DNA from: Chryseobacterium daecheongense
Lineage (GTDB): Bacteria > Bacteroidota > Bacteroidia > Flavobacteriales > Weeksellaceae
DNA length: 64,000 nt
Assembly: GCF_003729955.1 (NCBI RefSeq)
Contig: NZ_RJTX01000001.1
Location: 682,001 to 746,000, forward strand
Direction: 5' to 3'
Numbering within the stretch: position 1 is the first letter of the stretch; each line of letters begins with the position of its first letter. A model generated the notes under the pieces. The model ran no database searches, was not told the DNA's origin, and saw only the letters and a program-made list of their open reading frames with translations. The translations under genes and the position numbers were made by a program. Of the stretch, positions 8,249 through 17,558 are shown piece after piece.

Positions 8249-9607
8249 TTAAACTTCTCCGATTTTATCGACAAGATCATTGACAATATTAGGTTCTTCA
8301 TATACCAGTTCCACCAACTCCACACTTTTATTATTCATTTTGAGAATTTTAAAATGATAATTCTCAAGATCGAATTCCTGGTTTTCTTCCGGTATATCTT
8401 CTAATTCATGCAGAATGAAACCTGCTAAAGTATTGTATTCACTTTCTTCGGAAAGCGGTAATTTTTTAGGTAAGAATTCATTGATCTCATCCAGTGGCTG
8501 TGTTGCCTGTACCCAATAGGTATTATCAGCAATTTTATCCACCAGCTTATCTTCGTCATCCTCCTCATCCTGGATTTCTCCTACTAATTCTTCCAAAATA
8601 TCTTCCAAGGTAATAATTCCTTCCGTACCACCGAATTCATCAATAACAATTGCCAAATGCTGTTTCTTTTGTTGGAATGTCTTCAATAAATCCGATATTT
8701 TTTTACTCCCTACCACAAAGAACGATTCACGCATTAAATCTTTAAGATCATCATGATTAAGCTCTCCTTTTCTCTTGATAAACTCTCTTATGATCTCCTT
8801 GGTATAGAAAACCCCGATAATGTTGTCAATAGAATTATGATAAACAGGAATTCTAGAATACCCGCTTTCCATGATTTTATCAATAATGGCATTGATATCT
8901 TCTTCAATGTCAATAGAAGTAATATTCTGACGGGGAACCATGATCTGCTTGGCGGAATGATCTGTAAAATCAAATGCATTTTTAATGATCTCATAGTTCT
9001 CTTCTTCAATTTCACCGCTGTCTGCACTCTGCTTTACCAAAAGCTGCAGCTCCTCTGTAGAGTGAATCTCCTGTTCCGAAGCAGGGTGAATCTTAACAAT
9101 TCGAAGAAAAGCATTGGACATGGAGTTCATCAACCAAATAAACGGTTTGAAAACTGTATAGAATATCCTCAACGGAACCGCTGTAAACATAGTGGTAGCC
9201 TCCGACTTTCTGATCGCAATAGACTTAGGAATAAGCTCACCGAAAACAATGTGCATGATGGTGATCAATACAAAGCTTATGATCAATGAAACAGAAGTTA
9301 TAGAAGCTTCACTCAGATCTATGTTCACATAATGGAAGATATTTCCAACGATATGGTGCAGTGCACTTTCCCCTACCCAACCTAAGGCAAGAGAAGCCAA
9401 TGTAATTCCTAACTGTGTTGCAGAAAGATATTCATCAAGATGCTTGATGATATGCTCCGCCTGCTTAGCCATAGAATTTCCTTCTGCGGCTTTTAATTGG
9501 ATTTGTGAATAACGAACTTTAACAATTGAAAATTCTGCGGCTACGAAAAAGCCATTGAGTAATACAAGAAATAAGGCCAGCAAAAGCCTGACTATGTCCG
9601 AGTCCAT
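8249..9607 (-). CDS. CNNM/CorC (hemolysin C)-family membrane protein
   Basis: A 452-residue inner-membrane protein. It has an N-terminal DUF21/CNNM transmembrane domain (about 1-190, opening IVRLLLALFLVLLNGFFVAAE), two CBS domains (about 210-335, with MVPRQNITSIDIEEDI and HLAIVIDEFGGTEGIITLEDI), and a C-terminal CorC_HlyC domain (about 350-440, ending in the NTLAGFILHELEDIPEE region). The family takes part in Mg2+/Co2+ efflux; the older hemolysin name is misleading. It is first in a two-gene transcript with clpS. A -7-like element TATCTTTG lies on the minus strand at 9634-9641. Confidence 0.92.
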   Translation of the reverse strand: MDSDIVRLLLALFLVLLNGFFVAAEFSIVKVRYSQIQLKAAEGNSMAKQAEHIIKHLDEYLSATQLGITLASLALGWVGESALHHIVGNIFHYVNIDLSEASITSVSLIISFVLITIMHIVFGELIPKSIAIRKSEATTMFTAVPLRIFYTVFKPFIWLMNSMSNAFLRIVKIHPASEQEIHSTEELQLLVKQSADSGEIEEENYEIIKNAFDFTDHSAKQIMVPRQNITSIDIEEDINAIIDKIMESGYSRIPVYHNSIDNIIGVFYTKEIIREFIKRKGELNHDDLKDLMRESFFVVGSKKISDLLKTFQQKKQHLAIVIDEFGGTEGIITLEDILEELVGEIQDEEDDEDKLVDKIADNTYWVQATQPLDEINEFLPKKLPLSEESEYNTLAGFILHELEDIPEENQEFDLENYHFKILKMNNKSVELVELVYEEPNIVNDLVDKIGEV

Positions 9608-9765
9608 TTAAAAATTATATAAAATTTATGATACAAAGATATATAAAATAAAATAATTAAAATTCCTATCTGTGACAATAAACATAATTAACGCTTTAAT
9701 TAATAGAAATATAATTATAAAATGATCCAATGATTTAAATGATATAAAATAATGATTCCCATAAC

Positions 9766-9796
9766 AAAAAACCAGCTACTTTATCTTTGTAGCTGG
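9766..9796 (-). terminator. Terminator of the repeat-protein transcript
   Basis: An 8-bp stem, CCAGCTAC (9772-9779) with GTAGCTGG (9789-9796), is followed on the minus strand by TTTTTTG. Confidence 0.88.
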
Positions 9797-9819
9797 CTTA
9801 TTTATGATGAAGAAAGAAG

Positions 9820-11745
9820 TTATTTTTCTACATTTTCTTTTTTAATGATGACTCCTGCCACTTCATCTTTATTTTGCTGGTTTTGAACCTGTTTTACTTC
9901 TTTATTATCCGTTTTGATATCTTTTTGGATTTCAGAAGTATTTTTAGGACGGGTATATTCATCAATTCCTAAACTTCTGGATTTACCCATTTCTACAGGA
10001 TGTAAGTATCTGCCTTTCATTTCAGGCTCTTTTTCCACTTCAGGGATAACGCGGTGAGCATTGGCATAGTTGTCTTTACGTATACCAGTAACCTGCCAGC
10101 TTACTTTTACGGAAGGTTTATCTGTTTTTATTTCAAACGTATTATTTTTCACTTCCTGGGAAACTATGGCATTGGCAAAAGTTCCGATTACGGTTAGCTG
10201 ATAACGAAAATCTTTATTGAGCGCACTGAAATATTCCGGTAGTTTCACAATGGCATTTCCATTAGCATCGGTAGTAATGTTTCCATTATAGATATTCATC
10301 ATATCCGGGCTTTCGACAAAACTGTGGTATAAGTATTTATTCTCCGGATCTAACGGGTGATCTATTTTAAACGTACCACTTCCTTTGGCAATAGATCCGG
10401 TAATCTGAACATTTCCGGAAAAATATCCTGCATAATTGGTAGTTGCACCGGAAGCAAAACCGTAAACTCCATAGCGAACATTAGGAACCGTTGCCCCACC
10501 TACAGTTTGTGCATTTCCATACACCCCATAAGTATTCCCGATTCCCGTAGTTGCAGCGAAAGAAGCATTTTTATTATATCCCACAACTCCTATTCCTCCA
10601 ATAGAAGCTCCCATCACTCCTGCAGTATTTGCAGATCCGTATACTCCTAAGTCTTGATTTCCTACCCCGAAAGTAGTATTGGCATCCGTATTATTTACAC
10701 CATTATAACCAGTTCCTTGTAAACCCGTTCCGTAATTGCTCCCGTTATAATATCCATAAACACCTCCTTTAAGTGCTCCTTGTACAGTATAGGAATAGCC
10801 CGATATAGCAGGATAATCATCTAACCCCGCCACAGGAGTTGCCGGCTGCATAACTGTAAGTCTTCCTGTTGGAGTACTTGTTCCTATTCCCGAAGCACCG
10901 TTGGATACTATAATTCCACGTCCGGTAGTTCCTCCGTCGAAAAATCCGGCTACCCCTGCTCCTGTTGCTACTCCCCAGATACCATTCCCCGTACCTGTAC
11001 TTACTCCAACTGTTCCACCTAAGGTTCCTGTAGATAAACCATAGACTCCATTTTGAGAGCCACTTACACCAATCACTCCGATTCCTGTGGTTGATTCTCC
11101 ATAAATAGAACCCGCAGTTGCAATTGCGGTAGCAGGAGTACCTATCAACATTCCTCGGATGGTATTGCCTCCCGTAGTAGCATTGACCTGGAATTTTATA
11201 TTATTGTTTAAGGTTCCAACATTTACCCCCACGCTTGTTCCATCATCTGTCATTTGTGAATTTCCTATAACATTGGCAGCAGTAAATTTAGGAACAGAAT
11301 TGGCCGTTCCGCTAATTCCTGATGTAGATTTAGAATATAGTGCGTAAGGTACACTTAAAAGCTGAGAGTCTGAGATCAGTGAATAACTTGTTCCTCCAGC
11401 GGGATCTATCTCTACCTTAACAAAATAAGGCCCTGATGACCAATCGATGGCAGCAAAAGTACCGTTTACCGGTGTTCCGGAACCAATTTCCAATGTTAAA
11501 AGCCCGTTTGAACTTGTTGTTGGATTAGGATTAAAGACTTCTTTATACATTTCAGTACCACCGGGTGATGTTTTCATAATGCTTATTCTTACTCCGATAG
11601 CCTGGTTAGCTACCAAAGCATTACTTGCGTTTCTAATGACAGCCTGATAGCTCATTTTTTCAGGAGCTTGAGCCTCAATATTTTGAAATAATAATAGCAA
11701 GGTAGCTATTACAGCTAATTTCATTAAGTGAGAAATTTTTTTCAT
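9820..11745 (-). CDS. Secreted Gly-rich repeat protein (tail-fibre-like)
   Basis: A 641-residue secreted protein: signal peptide (1-25), a conserved N-terminal domain (about 28-140, MSYQAVIRNASNALVANQ, ending SVPYALYSK), a long Gly/Thr/Asn-rich middle (about 145-460) with irregular GVYG, GVIG, GIWG and GVGV motifs, and a conserved beta-rich C-terminal domain (about 465-585, NGNITTDANGNAIVKLPEYF). A basic/acidic tail follows, with no T9SS domain. The layout resembles trimeric fibres or tail spikes, but there are no phage genes nearby. It starts 17 bases after the T9SS-domain gene and pairs with it in one transcript. Function unknown; a surface or matrix structural role is a guess. Confidence 0.8.
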   Translation of the reverse strand: MKKISHLMKLAVIATLLLLFQNIEAQAPEKMSYQAVIRNASNALVANQAIGVRISIMKTSPGGTEMYKEVFNPNPTTSSNGLLTLEIGSGTPVNGTFAAIDWSSGPYFVKVEIDPAGGTSYSLISDSQLLSVPYALYSKSTSGISGTANSVPKFTAANVIGNSQMTDDGTSVGVNVGTLNNNIKFQVNATTGGNTIRGMLIGTPATAIATAGSIYGESTTGIGVIGVSGSQNGVYGLSTGTLGGTVGVSTGTGNGIWGVATGAGVAGFFDGGTTGRGIIVSNGASGIGTSTPTGRLTVMQPATPVAGLDDYPAISGYSYTVQGALKGGVYGYYNGSNYGTGLQGTGYNGVNNTDANTTFGVGNQDLGVYGSANTAGVMGASIGGIGVVGYNKNASFAATTGIGNTYGVYGNAQTVGGATVPNVRYGVYGFASGATTNYAGYFSGNVQITGSIAKGSGTFKIDHPLDPENKYLYHSFVESPDMMNIYNGNITTDANGNAIVKLPEYFSALNKDFRYQLTVIGTFANAIVSQEVKNNTFEIKTDKPSVKVSWQVTGIRKDNYANAHRVIPEVEKEPEMKGRYLHPVEMGKSRSLGIDEYTRPKNTSEIQKDIKTDNKEVKQVQNQQNKDEVAGVIIKKENVEK

Positions 11746-11762
11746 GGTATTTTATTTTTGTA

Positions 11763-12239
11763 TTAGTTTTTAATGACTTTGAATGTTTTAATGATACTAT
11801 CTGATCTTAAAACACTTAAAATATAGACTCCGGAAGGTTTAGAAGCCAGATCAATAGAAGTCTCCGTCTGCTGTATCCTATCTTGGAAGATTATTCTTCC
11901 TGAAGAATCAAACAGACGGTAGTTTAAGTTTTGGAGAGGGAGATTTTCGATTTTAAGAAAAAGCAATGAAGCAGTCGGGTTTGGATAAACCTTGATCTCG
12001 AGCTGAATTCCCGGATACTCATTGGTTCCTAATGTAGTTACTTCATAAGGTTGCTGAACACCTTCTATAAGTACAATCCCGCCACCATTTGTCTGGTGAT
12101 AGAAAGACTGTCCTATTGAATACGAAACAGAATTGTTAGCATTCGCTGCTTTTCCGCCTGAAGCATTCACAGACTGCTGGGCAAAGCTTGCGAAAGAAAA
12201 CAATAACAGAAGAAATGAAAGGTATTGCTTTGTTTTCAT
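11763..12239 (-). CDS. Small secreted protein with type A T9SS sorting domain
   Basis: A 158-residue protein: signal peptide (1-20, ending FAQ), a short mature region (21-80) with the conserved segments SYSIGQSFYHQTN and EGVQQPYEV, and a type A C-terminal sorting domain (about 83-158, with IKVYPNPTASLL and PSGVYILSV). Almost half of it is sorting signal, so it should be carried to the cell surface by T9SS. It is the first gene of the transcript with the 641-residue repeat protein and may be its anchor or partner (inference from pairing). A -7 element, TAAATTTG, lies on the minus strand at 12273-12280. Confidence 0.85.
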   Translation of the reverse strand: MKTKQYLSFLLLLFSFASFAQQSVNASGGKAANANNSVSYSIGQSFYHQTNGGGIVLIEGVQQPYEVTTLGTNEYPGIQLEIKVYPNPTASLLFLKIENLPLQNLNYRLFDSSGRIIFQDRIQQTETSIDLASKPSGVYILSVLRSDSIIKTFKVIKN

Positions 12240-12272
12240 GGATACAATAATTTTTTGTTAGTTTTTATGCAA

Positions 12273-12280
12273 CAAATTTA
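12273..12280 (-). promoter_or_regulatory. -7 promoter element of the T9SS/repeat-protein operon
   Basis: TAAATTTG on the minus strand, 33 bases upstream of the ATG, matches TAnnTTTG. A well-spaced -33 TTG is not evident. Confidence 0.5.
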
Positions 12281-12343
12281 TTTTATCCAATACAACTTAG
12301 TATCCGTTAAAACCCTATTTCTTGTCAGTGAATTTCCTGAAAT

Positions 12344-12370
12344 AAAAAAGCACCGAATAATTTCGATGCT
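12344..12370 (-). terminator. Terminator of the ATP synthase operon
   Basis: Stem AGCACCGA (12349-12356) with TCGATGCT (12363-12370), with one G-U pair in the minus-strand RNA, followed there by TTTTTTATTT. It lies 27 bases past the atpG stop. Confidence 0.8.
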
Positions 12371-12396
12371 TATATAATAATAAATAATTTTTTTTA

Positions 12397-13257
12397 TTAA
12401 TTTTTCAAGGCTTCTGCTCCTGAAACGATCTCCAGTATCTCGTTTGTAATAGCTGCCTGTCTTGCTTTGTTGTAGAAGATTACTAATTCATTCTTCAAAG
12501 CCTGAGCATTGTCTGTTGCTTTATGCATTGCCGTCATTCTCGCTCCGTGCTCAGATGCTACTGAATCCAAAATAGCTTTGAAGACCTGAGTTTTGATAGA
12601 TTTTGGAATCAAATTATCAAGGATCTCATTTCTGTTCGGTTCAAAGATATAATCCGTTTCTACTTGAGGCTCGGTATTTTCAGGCATTGAAATCGGAAGA
12701 AGTTTTTCTGTATTCACTTCCTGAGTAGCTGCATTAACGAATTTATTATAGATTAAATAAACTTCATCAAATTTACCTTCTCTGAAGCTTGTCATTACCC
12801 CTTCAGTAACGTTAGAAACTACATCAAAGTTCAGGTTATCATAAACAGCACTTGAATTTCCATACACTGTACGGTTTCTTCTTACTGCATCATATACTTT
12901 TTTTCCAATAGTAAGAACTTCTACTTCATATTGAGAATTGTTCTGGAACTGGTTATTAAGCTCTTTTACGATAGAAGAGTTAAAAGCACCAGCCAAACCT
13001 CTGTTGGAAGTGATAGCAATAAAAAGAACTCTTTTCACAGTCCTTTTCTGAGCATAAATAGAAACCTGATCAGGATCTGAACTAGAATTTACATTCTGGA
13101 TAAGCTCCTGTAATTTTTCAGAATAAGGTCTTAACATTACGATGGCATCCTGTGCTTTTTTTAGTTTCGCAGCGGAAACCATTTTCATAGCACTTGTAAT
13201 TTGCATCGTAGATGAAATTGAACTGATTCTTCCTCGTATTTCTTTTAAGTTTGCCAT
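12397..13257 (-). CDS. atpG: F1 ATP synthase gamma subunit
   Basis: A 286-residue subunit forming the rotary shaft of F1. The N-terminal helix signature (ANLKEIRGRISSISSTMQIT) and the C-terminal helix (MTAMHKATDNAQALKNELVI, then QAAITNEILEIVSGAEAL) pair as the coiled coil inside the alpha3beta3 ring. The middle Rossmann-like domain carries the conserved ITSNRGLAGAFN. It is the last gene of atpBEFHAG. The 86-base gap to atpA is unusual for this operon and holds an imperfect inverted repeat. Confidence 0.97.
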   Translation of the reverse strand: MANLKEIRGRISSISSTMQITSAMKMVSAAKLKKAQDAIVMLRPYSEKLQELIQNVNSSSDPDQVSIYAQKRTVKRVLFIAITSNRGLAGAFNSSIVKELNNQFQNNSQYEVEVLTIGKKVYDAVRRNRTVYGNSSAVYDNLNFDVVSNVTEGVMTSFREGKFDEVYLIYNKFVNAATQEVNTEKLLPISMPENTEPQVETDYIFEPNRNEILDNLIPKSIKTQVFKAILDSVASEHGARMTAMHKATDNAQALKNELVIFYNKARQAAITNEILEIVSGAEALKN

Positions 13258-13343
13258 ATTTGGGTTAGTTGTTGGTTGTCGGTTGTTGGTTGCTAGTTTT
13301 AGAAAATTCTGTCAACTATCAACCAAAAACCATCAACTAATTT
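13258..13343 (-). repeat. Imperfect inverted repeat filling the atpA-atpG gap
   Basis: TTAGTTG (13265-13271) pairs with CAACTAA (13334-13340), TGGTT with AACCA inside it, and GGTTG (13281-13285) with CAACC (13320-13324). This gives a long, interrupted hairpin made of GGTTGTTGG-type units. It lacks a T-run on the minus strand and does not look like an intrinsic terminator. It could influence the relative yield of alpha and gamma. Confidence 0.6.
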
Positions 13344-14921
13344 TTAGTTATATTTAGAAGCTAAATCGTTAGCCGCTTGCTTAAGAACACCTGTGATGTT
13401 ATCATCGATTTTCCCAGCTTTGATTGCAGCCATTGTTTCAGGGTGCTTAGATCTTAGGAATTCAACATATTCTTTCTGGAATTCTTTTACTTTATTGATC
13501 GGAACGTTTCTTAATAAGTTCTCCGTTCCTGCATAGATCATAGCAACTTGGCTGTCTACCGGAAGTGGAGAGTTAACCGGCTGCTTAAGAATTTCCACGT
13601 TTCTTTCTCCTTTAGAGATTACTGCTAAAGTAGAAGCATCAAGGTCAGAACCGAATTTAGCAAACGCTTCTAATTCTTTATATTGAGCCTGGTCTAACTT
13701 AAGTGTACCAGAAACTTTTTTCATTGACTTGATCTGAGCATTACCTCCTACCCTTGATACAGAGATTCCCACGTTGATCGCCGGACGAACCCCTGAGTTG
13801 AATAGATCAGACTCCAAGAAGATCTGTCCGTCTGTAATAGAGATTACGTTGGTTGGGATATACGCAGAAACGTCACCTGCCTGAGTTTCGATAATTGGAA
13901 GTGCTGTTAATGAACCACCACCTTTTACGATTGGCTTTAAAGATTCTGGTAAATCGTTCATCTGGCTAGCGATATTATCGTCAGCGATTATTTTCGCAGC
14001 TCTTTCCAATAATCTTGAGTGAAGATAGAAAACGTCTCCAGGATAAGCTTCACGTCCCGGTGGTCTTCTCAATAGAAGAGAAAGCTCACGGTAAGCAACA
14101 GCTTGCTTCGATAAATCATCATAAACGATAAGCGCTGGTCTACCAGTATCTCTGAAGAACTCACCGATAGATGCACCTGCCATTGCAGAATATACCTGCA
14201 TTGGAACCGGATCTGAAGCGTTAGCAGCAACAATTACAGTATACGCTAAAGCACCTTTATCTGAAAGGGTTTTAACGATTTGAGCTACTGTAGAAGCTTT
14301 CTGCCCAATCGCTACATATATACAATATACAGGTTGTCCTGCATCATAAAATTCTTTTTGGTTGATGATCGTGTCAATCGCAACAGTAGTTTTACCTGTC
14401 TGTCTGTCACCAATGATAAGCTCTCTTTGTCCTCTTCCTACAGGAATCATAGAGTCGATAGCAACGATACCTGATTGTAATGGCTCGTTTACCGGTTGTC
14501 TATAGATAACTCCAGGAGCTTTTCTTTCCAATGGCATTTCGTATAAATCCCCAGTAATAGGACCTTTACCATCGATAGGGTTACCAAGAGTATCTACTAC
14601 TCTTCCTAACATACCTTCCCCTACTTTGATAGAAGAGATTCTGTTTGTTCTTTTTACAGTGTCTCCTTCTTTTACTAATTTACTTTCACCAAGTAGAGCA
14701 ACACCTACGTTGTCTTCTTCAAGGTTAAGTACAATACCTTCTACATCACTAGAAAATTTCACCAACTCTCCGTATTGTACGTTTTCTAACCCGTATACAC
14801 GAGCAATACCATCACCGATGGTTAAAACTGTACCTACTTCCTCAACATTAGATTGAGTATCGAAGTTGGCCAATTGCTGTTTTAAGATCGCAGATACTTC
14901 TGCCGGATTTATTTCTGCCAT
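13344..14921 (-). CDS. atpA: F1 ATP synthase alpha subunit
   Basis: A 525-residue subunit carrying the non-catalytic nucleotide sites of F1. The P-loop GDRQTGKT is at 171-178. The conserved catalytic-interface arginine region is in [35 protein letters not shown] (quoted here only for its end, [14 protein letters not shown]). The N-terminal beta-barrel domain (about 25-95) and C-terminal helical domain are present, and length is normal. It follows atpH by 18 bases. Identity is certain. Confidence 0.98.
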   Translation of the reverse strand: MAEINPAEVSAILKQQLANFDTQSNVEEVGTVLTIGDGIARVYGLENVQYGELVKFSSDVEGIVLNLEEDNVGVALLGESKLVKEGDTVKRTNRISSIKVGEGMLGRVVDTLGNPIDGKGPITGDLYEMPLERKAPGVIYRQPVNEPLQSGIVAIDSMIPVGRGQRELIIGDRQTGKTTVAIDTIINQKEFYDAGQPVYCIYVAIGQKASTVAQIVKTLSDKGALAYTVIVAANASDPVPMQVYSAMAGASIGEFFRDTGRPALIVYDDLSKQAVAYRELSLLLRRPPGREAYPGDVFYLHSRLLERAAKIIADDNIASQMNDLPESLKPIVKGGGSLTALPIIETQAGDVSAYIPTNVISITDGQIFLESDLFNSGVRPAINVGISVSRVGGNAQIKSMKKVSGTLKLDQAQYKELEAFAKFGSDLDASTLAVISKGERNVEILKQPVNSPLPVDSQVAMIYAGTENLLRNVPINKVKEFQKEYVEFLRSKHPETMAAIKAGKIDDNITGVLKQAANDLASKYN

Positions 14922-14939
14922 TGTATGGTTGTTTTTTTC

Positions 14940-15479
14940 TTAATTTAATTGAAAATCTTTTTTAACTTGATTAAGTTTGGTTTTTACAGATGCGTCTACC
15001 TGCTGGTCTCCAACTCTCAAAATATACCCTCCAAGGATTTCAGGCTTGATGTTTACCTTCAAATCAAAATTGGAGCTCACATTTACCATATTTGAAGATT
15101 TTAAAATCTCCTCGATATTTGCATTGGAAAGCTGAGTTGCTGTAGTTAGCACTACTCTCTGTATTCCATTGATATCCTCTACCTTATTGATATATTCCTG
15201 AGCGATATTTCTAAGCTGATTTTCACGACCTTGCTTAATCACCAATCGGATCAAATTCTGAGAAGAAAGGGATAAACCTTTGAAAATTTCGTTTGCTACT
15301 TCTATTTTCTTTTTAGCATCAATGTAAGGTGTCATGAAAAATTTGTTCAGATCCTTAGATTCGGACATAATTTTCGCAACATCTTTCATTTCAGAAAATA
15401 CAGTAGCTGTCTGACCTGATTCATTAGTGAAATCAAGCAAACCTTGTGCGTATCTTTTAGCTACTTTAGATGTAAGCAT
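14940..15479 (-). CDS. atpH: ATP synthase delta subunit
   Basis: A 179-residue peripheral-stalk subunit linking F1 alpha to the b dimer. The family N-terminus (VAKRYAQGLLDFTNESG) and the C-terminal GGYILRVGDQQVDASVKTKL signature are clear. It follows atpF by only 2 bases, consistent with coupled translation. Confidence 0.96.
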   Translation of the reverse strand: MLTSKVAKRYAQGLLDFTNESGQTATVFSEMKDVAKIMSESKDLNKFFMTPYIDAKKKIEVANEIFKGLSLSSQNLIRLVIKQGRENQLRNIAQEYINKVEDINGIQRVVLTTATQLSNANIEEILKSSNMVNVSSNFDLKVNIKPEILGGYILRVGDQQVDASVKTKLNQVKKDFQLN

Positions 15480-15481
15480 TC

Positions 15482-15976
15482 TTAGTTAAGGTTAGATTTG
15501 TTTAAATAATTTTGAACTAATTCATTTTGAGCTTCACTGTTATCTAGCTTTTGTTTCAAGATAGATTCAGCAATATTCACAGATAAAGTACCGATTTGAG
15601 TTTTGATATCTGCCATCGCTGCATTTTTCTCAGCCTGAATTGTTTGTCTGGCAGCGTCAATCATCTTGTCTCCTTCAGTTTTTGCTGCATCTTTAGCTTC
15701 CCCTACAATTCTGTCTTTGATTTCTCTTGCTTCTTTAAGGATAGCATCTCTTTCGATTTTAGCCTCACGAATGATTCTTTCATTGTCAGCTTTAAGATCT
15801 TCCATTTCTTTTTTAGCCAATTTAGCTTGGTTTAATGCATCAACAATAGATGCTTCTCTTTCGTTAACAGCATTAACGATTGGCTTCCAAGCGAATTTTG
15901 CCAAAAGAAACAACAGGATAACAAAAGTAAGCGTCATCCAAAACAAAAGTCCAATTCCAGGTTCAATAATTCCCAT
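15482..15976 (-). CDS. atpF: F0 ATP synthase b subunit
   Basis: A 164-residue subunit with one N-terminal membrane segment (about 8-27, GLLFWMTLTFVILLFLLAKF) followed by a long charged helix typical of the b-dimer stalk. The family signature AWKPIVNAVNEREASI follows the membrane segment. There is a single b gene, not the b/b' pair of photosynthetic bacteria. Confidence 0.96.
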   Translation of the reverse strand: MGIIEPGIGLLFWMTLTFVILLFLLAKFAWKPIVNAVNEREASIVDALNQAKLAKKEMEDLKADNERIIREAKIERDAILKEAREIKDRIVGEAKDAAKTEGDKMIDAARQTIQAEKNAAMADIKTQIGTLSVNIAESILKQKLDNSEAQNELVQNYLNKSNLN

Positions 15977-16074
15977 ATCTGTAAAATCTTTTTTAAATGT
16001 TATTTATGGATTGTTTTTAAAATTCTTAGCAGCAGCCAACCGCTTTACTGCTAAGAATGTTTTTTTGAGGATAA

Positions 16075-16293
16075 TTACTTGATGAAAGCACCAAAGATAA
16101 TCGCGATAAGACCAGCACCTTCAATAAGACCAGCAGCAATAAGCATTGCTCCTTGGATCTTACCAGCTTGTTCTGGTTGTCTAGCGATAGCATCCATTGC
16201 GTGACCTCCAATTTTACCAATACCTAGACCTACACCTAGTACTGCTAAACCGATACCTACGTAAATTAATCCTGCTCCAGTTGATAAATCCAT
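16075..16293 (-). CDS. atpE: F0 ATP synthase c subunit
   Basis: A 72-residue hairpin of two transmembrane helices forming the rotor ring. The first helix carries the Gly-rich packing motif (GVGLGIGKIGG, 20-30), the polar loop is ARQPEQ (37-42), and the ion-carrying carboxylate is E58 in GLIEGAG. The residue after the glutamate is Gly rather than the Ser/Thr of sodium-type rings, which suggests proton coupling (inference). It lies between atpB and atpF, with 55 bases on the atpB side and 98 on the atpF side. Confidence 0.96.
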   Translation of the reverse strand: MDLSTGAGLIYVGIGLAVLGVGLGIGKIGGHAMDAIARQPEQAGKIQGAMLIAAGLIEGAGLIAIIFGAFIK

Positions 16294-16348
16294 AATAAAT
16301 AAATTATATTAGTTAAAAATTATTTTAAATTTTATTTTTTAATTTTAA

Positions 16349-17476
16349 TTAGTGAGCATGTTCTTCATGACCATGTTCGTGATCGTGATCTGCTACTGCG
16401 ATACCAATAAATAATGCTGACAATACAGTAAAGATATACGCCTGTAATGCTGCAACTAATAATTCCAATACCGATACAAATAATGCTAATGGTACTGATG
16501 CAAAACCTAAGAATGGAGACTTGAAGATGAAGATTAATGAAATAATCGCCAGAATCATAATGTGTCCCGCTGTTACGTTAGCGAAAAGTCGCATCATTAA
16601 TGCAAACGGCTTTGTAAAAATCCCAATGATCTCAATTGGAACCATGATCGGGTACAATAAGATAGGAACCGGCGGCATGAAGATGTGCTTCCAGTAATCT
16701 TTATTTGCACTAAATAAAGTGATCAGTAATGTAATAATAGCTAACACAGCAGTGATTGCAATATTACCAGTAAGGTTGGCTCCTCCAGGGAAGAAAGGGA
16801 TCAATCCGAAAAGGTTGTTAAACCAGATAAAGAAAAATGCTGTTAAAAGATAAGGCATATATCTTTTGTATTTCACTGATCCAATATTTGGAATAGCCAC
16901 TTCGTCTCTGATGAATACAATTACCGGCTCCATTACTTTTCCAAATCCTTTTGGAAGCTGTGACTTTTTATAATTTCTTGCCATTCCTATGAAAACAACC
17001 GCCATAAAAATTACTGACAAAAACATTGAAGCTGTATTCTTCGTAATTGATAAATCAAAGAAAACCTCGTTTGATTTTTGTTTCCCGCTAATGATTGAGA
17101 ATAATGTTGCTTTTTCAATTCCTTTAGTAGAAACTACTTGTCCGTGCTCTAAAGTATAACCGTCATGCTCATGTCCATGGGCAATATCTTTAGAAAGGAA
17201 AGTATGCCACCCTTCATTATCTTTAATAATCACAGGCAAAGGAATAGAGATGTGATGTTCCTCACCGTTATCATCTTTTGTAGTCCATAAATGCCATTCG
17301 TTTGAATCACCAATGTGTTCCATGATCATCTTGGTAGCATTGAAGCCTTCTTCCGCTTCTTTGTGCTCTACTTTTTCAGCTGACTTTTCACCTTCAGATT
17401 CATGTTGTGCAGCAGCGAAACCACTGATAAACACAAATAAAAATGCGAAAAACAATGAAGAAATCTTTCTGTTCAT
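16349..17476 (-). CDS. atpB: F0 ATP synthase a subunit with Bacteroidota-type N-terminal extension
   Basis: A 375-residue subunit forming the proton half-channels. The essential arginine is R296 in ALMMRLFANVTAGH. It starts with a signal peptide-like sequence (1-24, ending FAAAQ) and then about 120 hydrophilic residues (25-145) before the first channel helix. Long N-terminal extensions are seen in Bacteroidota AtpB and should face the periplasm. The C-terminus ends in a histidine-rich tail (DHDHEHGHEEHAH, 363-375). A good promoter lies 21 bases upstream, so this is the first gene of atpBEFHAG. Confidence 0.95.
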   Translation of the reverse strand: MNRKISSLFFAFLFVFISGFAAAQHESEGEKSAEKVEHKEAEEGFNATKMIMEHIGDSNEWHLWTTKDDNGEEHHISIPLPVIIKDNEGWHTFLSKDIAHGHEHDGYTLEHGQVVSTKGIEKATLFSIISGKQKSNEVFFDLSITKNTASMFLSVIFMAVVFIGMARNYKKSQLPKGFGKVMEPVIVFIRDEVAIPNIGSVKYKRYMPYLLTAFFFIWFNNLFGLIPFFPGGANLTGNIAITAVLAIITLLITLFSANKDYWKHIFMPPVPILLYPIMVPIEIIGIFTKPFALMMRLFANVTAGHIMILAIISLIFIFKSPFLGFASVPLALFVSVLELLVAALQAYIFTVLSALFIGIAVADHDHEHGHEEHAH

Positions 17477-17496
17477 ATCTCTTTTTTAATCGTGTG

Positions 17497-17527
17497 CAAA
17501 TATATCGATTTTATTAAACTTTACCAA
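17497..17527 (-). promoter_or_regulatory. Promoter of the atpBEFHAG operon
   Basis: On the minus strand, TATATTTG (17497-17504) with TTG (17525-17527) 20 bases upstream matches the Bacteroidota -33/-7 consensus and its spacing. Confidence 0.75.
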
Positions 17528-17558
17528 TATTAAAAATTGATTTTTATCATCAAAAAAA

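Noticed and set aside
8753..9289. A 178-codon frame on the plus strand
   Set aside because: It is antisense to the CNNM/CorC gene, has Asn/Arg/Ile composition of shadow frames and no promoter or partner.
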